Shown: positions 55,560 to 64,000 of the stretch, one piece after another
Layout of the letters: each line of letters begins with the position of its first letter
Position numbering within the stretch: position 1 is the stretch's first letter
NCBI GenBank assembly: GCA_022559845.1
Contig: CM040117.1
Span: forward strand, 142,480,732 to 142,544,731
Direction of reading: 5' to 3'
Length of the DNA stretch: 64,000 nt
DNA from: Amorphophallus konjac
Taxonomy: Eukaryota > Streptophyta > Magnoliopsida > Alismatales > Araceae
Notes under the pieces: generated by a model
What the model was told of the DNA's origin: nothing
The model's input: the letters and a program-made list of their open reading frames with translations, nothing else
The model's database searches: none
Translations under genes and position numbers: made by a program

Positions 55560-55683
55560 GGAGGAGAGGATGTTATGACTACCAATTTGGGCACTATCCC
55601 AATTGAGAATAATTCGGGTTATCCTTTTAAAGAAATTTCTCAAGTCAATTTCAAGGACAAAATTTATTTTACGGAGGAGAGGA
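55560..55683 (+). repeat. Duplicated polypurine tract and LTR start before the 3' LTR of I
   Basis: GGAGGAGAGGATGTTATGAC at 55561 opens a first, incomplete LTR start (about 48 bp alike, to AATAATTCGG). After 60 bp a second GGAGGAGAGGATGTTACGAC (from 55674) opens the full 3' LTR at 55684. The intervening text also repeats GACAAAATTTATTTTA. Confidence 0.8.
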
Positions 55684-58600
55684 TGTTACGACCACCAATT
55701 TAGGCACTAGTCCAATTCGGAATAATTCGGACCCATGAACTTCATGAGCTAGAAATCTGGACAGATTATTAAAGGATCCATAAGAAAAATCGTAACTTAA
55801 TGTAGGGAGGTCAGAATGAGGTGAAACTAGAGCCCTTGCAATGACCATAGGGCAACGAACAACTTTGATGAAGAGTAAAACTTCTGAAAAATAGGCCTAA
55901 TAAGAGTTAAGAGGGAGTTTATGAAAATGTGTCGAAATAGTCACAGAAAAATGGTCACCCATTAAAATAAAGATATCTTGGCCCATAGTCAACCAAATGA
56001 GATGAAACTTGACCCATTAGAAAGATTGGGTCCTTGACCCAAACTCTTTTGTTGAGGTGGAAACCCAATTCACATCAAAACTCAAGGTTCTGAGCCTTTT
56101 GCTGATAGCTATCACAAAGAGGTGTGAATGTTGGGTGAATTCGTACGCAATTGATGTAAAAATCATAACTTCATCTTAATTGATGAAATGACCTGAAACT
56201 AAAGCCATAAATTTGAATGGGGTGTTAGCTACAACTTCCCTGTTGAGGTCGAGGCAAAATACTGCCTGGATACTAGAGTTATACCCAGATTACCTCGGGC
56301 TATTGAAAGGTCACGACTGGAATGAGGAAGGATAAATGATAATCTTGTAAAAATCATAAATCAGGCTAGGAATGAGGAACTTCAATGAAACCACATCTAA
56401 AAGTTAGATCTATAAGTCATCTTGATTTCATCAGAAGGCATCCCAATCTAAGTCCCAACATAAGAGCGCGGCCACTCGCATTTATAACTAGGTAGATGAA
56501 GGATCGCGACTGGAACAAAGGGGAAATGATTTTAATATTCCGAAAATAATACCTCGTGCTATATTTGATGAAATTTGATGAAACCATGACCCAAAGTTTG
56601 ATATGGAAATCCTCTTCATTTCCTATGAAGACATCCCAACCTAATTCCCGGCATAAGTGTGTGTCCAACAGAGTTTATGACAGGAGGTTGAAAGGTCGCA
56701 CCTGTTCAAATCCGAAGAGGTGCTTAGCATTAACTCCTCTTCAAAACCAGTGACCTTGGAGCTTGTTAGAGCCTTGAGGGATGTGGATAAACCATTGGGA
56801 AGCCTAAAAACTATATAAGGAGTTGGGTTTCAAGGGTGTCAAGCCTTTAGCAAACCATTTCCATCAAACCTCCACCACCATCTAGCTTTCTTAAGTAAGA
56901 AGAGAGTGAGGGACCCCATCTCTTTGTGGGGTGAACCATCCGGTTCGTAGGTGGACAGTCCGGTGCGTGGGTGGTCGATTCGACGCATGGAGGACGATCC
57001 TGCAGCACCCCGGTGTCGAGGGGGAAAAAGCTTTAGGAGGATTTGGGGTCTGGATATCATCCCCGGATCTTCGGTTTATCATTTCGAAGGTAGGCATCTA
57101 TCCTCAAATCTTAGGGGTCAACGATGCATTAAAATGATTTCTAAGTAGTTTCTATATGCCAAAGAGGGATTAAAGGCATGTGAACTGCCATGTTTATTTT
57201 ATGGCTTTTCCATCAAGTTATGTGTTTTTGAGAGGTTTCTTAGAATTTTAACTAAAAATATTTGGATGTGTCGACACTTCCCATGGATGTGTCGACACTT
57301 CCCCCTTAGAAACTATCGGATGTGCTGACACTGCCCATAGATGTGCTGACACTTCCCATGGATGTGTTGACACTTCCCATGGATGTGTCAACACTTCCCC
57401 TTTTAGAACTGATGGATATGCTGACACTGCCCATTAATGTGTCGACACTTCCCATAGATGTTTCGACACTTCCCCTTTAGAAACTGCTGGAAGTGCTGAC
57501 ACTACCCATGGATGTGTTGACAATTCGCATGGATGTGTCGACACTTCCCCTTTAAAAACTGCTGGATGTGCTGACACTTCCTATAGATGTGTCGACACTT
57601 TCCCTTTAGAAACTGTTGGATGTGCTGACACTGCCCATGGATGTGTCGACACCCTGAGAACCCTGGACCAACTTCCAGAAACTTAGGAAAAAGCAGTTTT
57701 GAGAGGTCATTTTAATTCAGAAAAATCTAAAAAATTAGAAAATGATGGAAGACTAAGTTAGTAACTCACTGTAAAAATTTCATGGTCGTAGAAATTCTGC
57801 ACCTATAGTTATGGTTCATTTTCTATAAGTGTGTAGGGTTGACAGTTCGACTCTTCCTTTGGACAGGTCGACACCCTAGGACTCTGCCCCCAATTTTCAA
57901 AAACATGGAAAACGAGAGTTTTGAGAGGTCATTTTAATTAAGAAAAATGTGAAAAATTATAAAATTGTAGAATGATAAGTTATTAAACCACAGTAAAAGT
58001 TTCATGCTCACGAAAATTCTGCACTTGTGGTTATGTTTTGTTTTCTACGCATGTGTAACCTGGAAATAAACCTGTCCTCTTTTATTCGATAACCTGATCA
58101 TGTTCGACAACAAATAAGCTTATGATTGTGATTTGTACACTTAATCCATTTGGAAGCATGCTTGTTATGATAAAGTATCATACTAGTATTTGTGAAAATG
58201 CGTATGAATGTGAATGCGAATACGATGTGAATGTTATGAATGAAAATAACGACATTCTGTGAGATAGGACTCCGGTCCCTATGTGGGATGGCCCTTCTGC
58301 GAGACGGTGATACGTAACGTCGCGGAAGTTAAAGAACCCAGGGGACGGTGATACATAATGCCCTGGTCAAAAATCCTATTGATTCGGCTGGTTCGTTCTG
58401 AGGGACGGTGACTTGGAGCGCCACGGAACCCGGGTGATGGCGGTGCGTAACACCCCGTGCAGCAGGAGTCTAGGAGAAAAACCTATGATTCGGCCGATTG
58501 ATCTGTGAATGGCAGAACTATGTGGGCCACATGAGTCTAGGTGGGAGTTCACTCTCGGGTCTGCGGAGTACTCTTTCATCCGTTCGTGTGTGTGTGGGCC

Positions 58601-59267
58601 TCCTATGTTTGCGGCAGTTGTTCAATTTCAGGAATAACAAAAAGGTGAAAACTCATAAAAATGTGATGAACTGCTCATTCACTTAGTTCTGGTTGCATGC
58701 ATGGGTACCTACATGTTAGCTAAAGAATATGTATTTTCCTCATATGAGTTATTTTTAGCAGATGATAATGAATGGGTTATGCTATTGTTAACATATGAAA
58801 TTATGTATATAATTGATTATATAGATGCAAGTTAACCCCGATTTGATTAGGGTGCCTACTGAGCGTCACACTCACCCCTTTGTGACACACATTTTCAGGA
58901 GACATAGAGAAGGAGGTTGAGGAGGAGGCTGTAGCTGAAGAGTAGTGCTAGTTCATAGTTCATCTTGGTATGCTATGGATGAATGTCTCTCTTTTATGTA
59001 TGGTTATAGGGTGGTAAGCCTATGTGGACTCATGTTTATGATGGAACAATGGACATGTACTCTCTTATGGAAATTATGAATGGTTGAGATGTTACCTACA
59101 TTTCTTGTAATCTGTTGTTTCTCTCTCTCTCATGCGAGTGTATGCATGTTTATATAATTGTGCTTCCGCGATACGTGCGAAGTAATGTCTCGAGGTCTGA
59201 TGAAAGAGAAGAAAGAAAAAAAATAATATATACCCGTAAATTGGGGATCGGATCTCGGGGCGTTACA
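55684..59267 (+). repeat. Element I 3' LTR
   Basis: 3584 bp, TGTTACGACC to GGCGTTACA, the partner of 50349-53888. The tandem array here (57264-57654) has more monomers than in the 5' LTR, accounting for part of the length difference. Confidence 0.92.
57264..57654. repeat. Tandem array in 3' LTR of I, variable unit size
   Basis: Same 21-bp monomer and CTTTAGAAAC spacer as the 5' LTR array, but spacers fall near 57304, 57396, 57475, 57550 and 57603, so units contain different numbers of monomers (an expanded one of about 92 bp and a contracted one of about 54 bp, versus uniform 75 bp in the 5' LTR). Confidence 0.85.
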
Positions 59268-60851
59268 CCTGGTGACCCACTGAGGCATCGAAGCCGATCC
59301 CGACCAAATCCATGGAGTATTAGAGATGAAGCAATCGGAGTGGGTGAGGGACATACAGTGCCTCACTAGCTGTGTAGCCACCCACACCTGGTTCCTATCC
59401 AGGGCCACTGAGAGGTGTCCTCCCCTTCTTCCGACTCATCAAGCAAGCCAACAATCGCCGGAAAAGAAGGGATGGGTAGACTGGGACTATGAGTGCGAGC
59501 AAGAATTTGAAGACTTGAAGAGATACCTTTCCTTCCCTCTAGTCCTCTCCAAGACATGTAGTAGAGAACAACTGCTACTTTACCTGTCTATAACACAAAG
59601 CACACTCAGTGTGATGCTTTCCCAAGAAGTCGAAAGGACCATGAGGCTGGTCAACTATGTGAGCAAAGCTCTCCAAGGGCCTGAATTTTGGTATTCATGG
59701 ATCGAGAAATTCACGCTCGCCCTAGTAATGGTCGCTCGTAAATTGTGACCATACTTCCTCTCTCACGCTATAGTGGTCCTGACCGACCAACCTCTACGCC
59801 AGATACTCCATAATCCTAATGCCTCAGGGAGACTGGTCAAATGGTCCATCGAGTTGTGGGAGTTCGACATCAGTTTCCACCATAGGACCGCCATCAAGAC
59901 CCAAGCCTTGGCAGACTTCATCCTGAGTGCATTGTCCCTGATGAAGAAGGGTCCGAACACTCCTCCAGGCTATCCTAGGAACTATATGAGGATGGGTCAT
60001 CCTGTGCGAGTGGGAGAAGAGCGGGCCTAGTCCTTCTATCGCTAGATGATATTGAGTTATAGTATGTGTTACGCTTCAACTTCCCGACCACCGACAATGT
60101 GGCCGAAGACGAAGCCCTCCTATCTGGCCTCCGCATGGCAAAGCATCTCGGAGCATTCAACCTCCGAGTCTACACTGACTCCTTTCTCGTCGCCAGTCAT
60201 GTTCGTGGAGAATTTGAAGCCCAAGAGTCGATTATGATCAAATACCTCCAAAAGACAAAAGAGATTTCCTCGAGCTTCTCTCACCTCGAGATAATTCACA
60301 TCCTGAGGGAAGAAAATTCTCGAGTAGCTACCCTCGCCTGCTTGGCTTCATCCACCTCATCCACTTGCTCACGGGTGATATTGGTCGAGGAACTATAGCA
60401 ACCGAGCATTGAAGAACCAGAGCCCCAAGTGAATGCCATTGACTATGCAACATCGTGGATGGACCCCATCCTCGACTATCTCCTACATCAGCGCCTACTC
60501 GATGACCACTCAAAGGCCAGCCAAGTGCGAGTCTGAGTAGTGCACTTCACGCTGGTCAATGGAATCCTTTACAGACGTTCACTCACTATGCCACAACTAA
60601 AGTGTTTGTTCCCCACCAAAGCCAAACAAGTAATCTACGAAGTCCACGAAGGAATCTGTGGTTGCCATATTGGGGTGCGAGCACTAGCGAGAAGCCTCAT
60701 CAAGCAGGGATATTGGTGGCCCACCATATAGCAAGATTGCCTTGAATACATACAGAGTTGTCCCCAATGCTAGAAGTTTGCATCCTACATCACCAACCGG
60801 CAACACAGCTTCACAGCTTGATGGAGCCTCGCCCATTTGCTCGGTGGGGGT
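59268..60851 (+). pseudogene. Element H, right part: RT end, RNase H domains, integrase N-terminus (broken)
   Basis: It resumes from the CCTGG duplication with the RT text (GIEADPDQIHGVLEM; LTSCVATHTWFLSRATERC; WDYECEQEFEDLKRYL), then RNase H (NYVSKALQGPEFWYSWIEKF), IILTDQPLRQ-like text, SFHHRTAIKTQALADF, the archaeal-type RNase H (VYTDSFLVASHVRGEFEAQE; HILREENSRVATLACLAS) and the integrase zinc finger (HEGICGCHIGVRALARSLIK; SCPQC). It stops in MEPRPFARWG, just before the first catalytic Asp of integrase, where CACTA element J begins (60852). Several stops are present. The rest of integrase lies beyond J, outside the window. Confidence 0.82.
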
Positions 60852-62159
60852 CACTACAAGAAAATGCGGTGTTAGCGACGAAAATTTACGATGAATTAAT
60901 TTCCATCGCAAATTTGTCTATAAATTCAGATGGATATATTTCGTCATAAATTCCATCTGTATTTCGGACAAAATGTAATCTATCTAAATATACGTCTCAA
61001 TTTGCTATGGATATTCAGATGGAAAACATTCTGTCTGTAATTTCAGACGAAAATAAGTTCAATCCAAATATCCGTCGCAAAAATTTACCCCTCCTGCCAC
61101 GATCGATCCCTTCCTCCCACCCCTTCCACCTGCCCCCATTCCCCCCCACTCTCCCTCTCACTCTCTCTTTCTCCTCTGCTTGCCATCGTCGCCGCCGGAG
61201 CAGCCGTCCTCGCCGTCGCCAGAGGCGCCGCCATCCTCGCCGTCACCACCGGCCTCCCTCCCTCTCACCGTCATCATTGCTGTTTTTGCCAGCCTCCTCT
61301 CATCCTCGCCGTCATCGACGCTGGTAAGTCCTCTCCCTCTCCCTATCTCCCTCCTCCGCTCCCTCTGGCCACTCTCCCTCTCCGATCCTATCCCCTCCCT
61401 CACTCAATCCCTCTCCCTCTCCCGCTCCCTCACTCCCTCTCCCTCTCCCACTCTGTCACTCCCTCTCCCTCCCCCTCACTCCCTTTGGCCGCCCTCCCCC
61501 ACCACCGCCCTCTCTTCCCCTGTCTGTGGCCCCCCTTCCCCTCATAGACACATATACACGCACGCACACACAAACACAGACACATGCACACATGCCTTAG
61601 GCCCCCCTCTCCCTCTCCCGTTGCCCCCCCCCCCCCGCCCTCACAGGCACACGCACACACCCGACCCCCCTCTACCGGCTGGGGGTGGTCTCACACACAT
61701 AGATAAAATAATTAATTTTTATTTTATTTGATATATTTTTATTCATTGTAGGATAATCGGTCGAGGGAAAGGGAATGAAAGACTCAGAGAATTTTTTACA
61801 AATAAATAGTAAGTAAAAATTTAATTTCTTTTTTATATGTTGTTTCATTTTATTTTAATTTATGTAATCTTACTCATATTTATTGTTAGGATGTCTTGTT
61901 TAATATTAACTAAATTAGAGAGGGGTAGGGCGTTGTTGGCACTAAAAAAAGAAAAAAACAGAGAAGAAAGAAACAAAAAAAGGAACATGATAGCAAATGT
62001 AAGTGTTAAAAGATGGAGAAAGACTTGGTGTGTTATCTTTATTTTTTATTTGAAAAAATTTTGAAATGGTCCCCAAAATATCTTAACTTAGAGTGTAAGT
62101 CATGGCACCATCCGATTATCCAAAAAAATTAAAGAGGCGGCAACCTAGAGGCAAACTCA
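60852..62159 (+). mobile_element. Element J: CACTA (En/Spm) transposon, left end
   Basis: It begins CACTACAAGAAAATGCGG, a canonical CACTA terminal repeat, and is followed by subterminal motifs (GCGACGAAAAT, CAGATGGA, CGTCGCAAA) to about 61080. Next come a C/T-rich and CCG-rich stretch (61080-61680) with a possible P/S-rich first exon ending at a GTAAGT donor (61325), microsatellite-like CCCTCT and CA runs, and AT-rich intron-like DNA. It is interrupted by element K at 62160; its right end is outside the window. It is inserted in the integrase of element H. Confidence 0.8.
62102..62159 (+). other. Possible exon start in element J
   Basis: ATG followed by APSDYPKKLKRRQPRGKL, a short basic segment like the N-terminus of En/Spm-associated proteins, cut by the insertion of K 20 codons later. 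Identification is tentative. Confidence 0.3.
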
Positions 62160-62720
62160 CACTACAAGAAAAATCGCGGATAGCGACCGACATATTCGGT
62201 CGCTATTCAGTCGTAGATCGGTCGCAAATCTGCATTGCGACCGAACAGACACTATCTAGCGACCGAATATGTCGGTCGCTATATCATAGTCGCTATATAG
62301 CGACCGACATAATTCGGTCGCAGTATCAGTCGTTACCAGAGACCGATTATAATCGGTCGCCTGACCGGTCGCTAATAATTCGGTCGCCATTCAGTCTCTA
62401 TTCGGTCGCTACAATTGTTGTATTTTAAAAAATAAAATTAACCTATCGGATTAAGTCGGTCTCAATTCGGTCGCTATTCGGTCTCGAATTATGTTGTATT
62501 TTTAAAAATAAAATTAACCTATCGGATTTATTCGGTCTCAATTCGGTCGCCAGTCGGTCTCTAAATTTGTTTTATTTTTAAAAATAAAATAAACCTATCG
62601 GATTTATTCGGTGGCTAGTCGGTCGCTAGTCGGTCGCCAAGTATAATTATTTAATAAAAGAAATATAACGTATAGTCGCTATTCGGTCGCAATTCAGTCT
62701 CAATGCGGTCGCTAATTTTG
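62160..62720. repeat. Subterminal foldback repeats of element K
   Basis: More than twenty CGGTCGC/GCGACCG motifs on both strands. Perfect hairpins include AGCGACCGA-CATAT-TCGGTCGCT (62182-62204) and AGCGACCGA-ATATG-TCGGTCGCT (62258-62280). Such clusters are where CACTA-family accessory proteins bind. Confidence 0.85.
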
Positions 62721-63005
62721 CATTATTTTTTTTTTAAAAATTTATTTAAACTGATAAATAAATTACCTGATAAATAACAAATTCATAACATAAATATAAA
62801 ATCAACTACACAGACAACAATATCGACAAATCTCAAATTCATCACATACAAACACCTGATAAATAACAATTTCATAAAACAATAATAAATCAACTACACG
62901 GATCACAATCTCCACGAACCTCAAATTACACACAATTAAAATAAAATCACAAATTAATCATACATCCATAATAATAAAATGACAACATACACAACTAAAA
63001 TAAAA

Positions 63006-63098
63006 TCACAAATCCTCCACATATGTCTCATCCTGGTCGTCGTCTCGTCCAACATCATCCTGGTCGTCGTCTCGTCCAACATCTCGCGACGGATGATC
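63006..63098 (-). CDS. Terminal exon of an element K gene, acidic C-terminus
   Basis: On the minus strand an ATACAG acceptor is followed by an exact 31-codon frame, DHPSRDVGRDDDQD then DVGRDDDQD, then ETYVEDL and TGA (63008-63006). The nine-residue DVGRDDDQD duplication reflects a 27-bp DNA duplication. An acidic C-terminus close to the element end is common for CACTA-encoded proteins, but I cannot say whether this is a transposase or an accessory gene. The upstream exons are beyond the window, past an intron containing the 179-bp array. Confidence 0.5.
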   Translation of the reverse strand, partial: DHPSRDVGRDDDQDDVGRDDDQDETYVEDL

Positions 63099-63267
63099 CT
63101 GTATATCATTTAAAAAAATTATAATCAAATCCTTAATAAAGAAATCAAGCATTAACAAGACTTAATAAAGAAATCAAGCATTAACAAGAGTATGCCAATA
63201 GTTTAAGCCAGCTCATTTTCATATATATAAATACACACACACAATATAAGTTCAAATTTCATCTTGT

Positions 63268-64000
63268 ATTTTAAAAATGAAGTTTGAGCGCCGAGCTCAA
63301 ACCGGGCATCCGATTTGGATTCCGTCAGTTCTGACAAGTCACTTTCATCTCCCCGGTCGTATTGGAATGATCGGCACGGCCATCCGACCGGTATTTCGAA
63401 TTTTAGACCCCCGGACCCGTCCTAACAGTTCATTTGAACTAAGTGTATTTTAAAAATGAAGTTTGAGCGCCGAGCTCAAACCGGGCATCCGATTTGGATT
63501 CCGTCAGTTCTGACAAGTCACTTTCATCTCCCCGGTCGTATTGGAATGATCGGCACGGCCATCCGACCGGTATTTCGAATTTTAGAACCAAATGCCCCGT
63601 CCTAACAGTTCATTTGAACTAAGTGTATTTTAAAAATGAAGTTTGAGCGCCGAGCTCAAACCGGGCATCCGATTTGGATTCCGTCAGTTCTGACAAGTCA
63701 CTTTCATCTCCCCGGTCGTATTGGAATGACCGGCACGGCCATCCGACCGGTATTTCAGATTTTAGACCCCCGGACCCGTCCTAACAGTTCATTTGAAATA
63801 AGTGTATTTTAAAAATGAAGTTTGAGCGCCGAGCTCAAACCGGGCATCCGATTTGGATTCCGTCAGTTCTGACAAGTCACTTTCATCTCCCCGGTCGTAT
63901 TGGAATGATCGGCACGGCCATCCGACCGGTATTTCGAATTTTAGACCCCCGGACCCGTCCTAACAGTTCATTTGAACTAAGTGTATTTTAAAAATGAAGT
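63268..64000. repeat. 179-bp tandem array, four full units, continues past window
   Basis: The landmark ATGAAGTTTGAGCGCCG recurs with its first G at 63279, 63458, 63638, 63817 and 63996 (spacings 179, 180, 179, 179). Units are nearly identical; unit 2 has a changed block near 63586-63597, while units 1 and 4 are almost the same. GC-rich with inner palindromes (GAGCTC, TTCGAA). No coding frame. Confidence 0.92.

Larger units (their letters stand above)
50349..59267 (+). mobile_element. Element I: Tekay-type chromovirus with 3.5-kb LTRs and a deleted interior
   Basis: LTRs at 50349-53888 (3540 bp) and 55684-59267 (3584 bp), a perfect 5-bp target duplication CCTGG (50344-50348 and 59268-59272), a tRNA-iMet primer site three bases after the 5' LTR and a purine tract GGAGGAGAGGA before the 3' LTR. 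The LTRs begin TGTTACG and end CGTTACA or CATTACA. By eye they differ by about 5-10% depending on segment, so it is older than G. Only 1.8 kb lies between the LTRs: a Gag fragment with a zinc knuckle and the integrase-C/chromodomain end. It is inserted in the RT of element H. Confidence 0.92.
62160..64000 (-). mobile_element. Element K: CACTA transposon, one end, continuing past the window
   Basis: It begins CACTACAAGAAAAATCGCGG with dense subterminal CGGTCGCT/AGCGACCG motifs to about 62720, then AT-rich DNA, a minus-strand terminal exon (63098-63006) and an intron containing a 179-bp tandem array. Because the last coding exon lies near this end on the minus strand, 62160 is probably the 3' end of the element. 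It is inserted in element J; the flanking three bases are TCA (62157-62159), whose partner is off-window. Confidence 0.78.

Noticed and set aside
61180..61731. 183-codon Pro/Ser-rich frame
   Set aside because: Most of it is CCCTCT and CA simple repeat; only the first ~50 codons before the GTAAGT donor could be an exon, and that is uncertain.

Overview
This window looks like repeat-dense nuclear DNA of a flowering plant. Almost all of it is LTR retrotransposons and CACTA DNA transposons, several nested inside one another. I see no rRNA, tRNA, CRISPR array or prokaryote-style operon, and no intact ordinary host gene. The only host-gene material recognised is two pseudogene fragments (F-box; trichome-birefringence-like, TBL) carried inside a CACTA-type element. 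The species is not resolvable by eye; an antisense gene in element G resembles families best known from monocots, a weak hint only.

Layout. (A) 1-5155, +: a Ty3/gypsy chromovirus with one uninterrupted 1702-codon gag-pol frame; about 2.2 kb of 3' flank/LTR follows. (B) 7354-12655, -: a related but non-autonomous element whose long ORF joins a gag fragment, a roughly 600-residue unrecognised proline-rich middle and an integrase-C/chromodomain end, with PBS and a long 5' LTR. (C) 12742-16975, -: a decayed Tat-type gypsy 5' half. (D) about 17334-24890, -: a decayed SIRE-like Ty1/copia element, with a 76-bp tandem array at its 5' LTR side. 25260-28518: unassigned, low-complexity and degenerate repeats.

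(E) 28519-46695, +: a solo Tekay-like LTR split by two insertions: (F) 31245-36600, a CACTA-type element carrying F-box and TBL gene fragments, and (G) 37126-46655, -, a young Tat-type element with 785-bp LTRs (about 12 mismatches by eye), a perfect CCGAA target duplication, an internal PR-RT deletion and an antisense coiled-coil gene. 46696-48556: a copia-like LTR end. (H) 48557-60851, +: an old Tat-type gag-pol split by (I) 50349-59267, +, a Tekay-type element with 3.5-kb LTRs, CCTGG target duplications and only about 1.8 kb of internal sequence. (J) from 60852 and (K) from 62160: two more CACTA elements, K nested in J; K runs off the window within a 179-bp tandem array.

How the parts relate. 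Only A has a complete pol reading frame here. B, G and I have lost pol segments while keeping LTR, PBS or nucleic-acid-binding parts, so if mobile they would depend on enzymes supplied in trans. The nesting gives relative ages: H predates I and J; J predates K; E predates F and G; G is the most recent datable LTR insertion.
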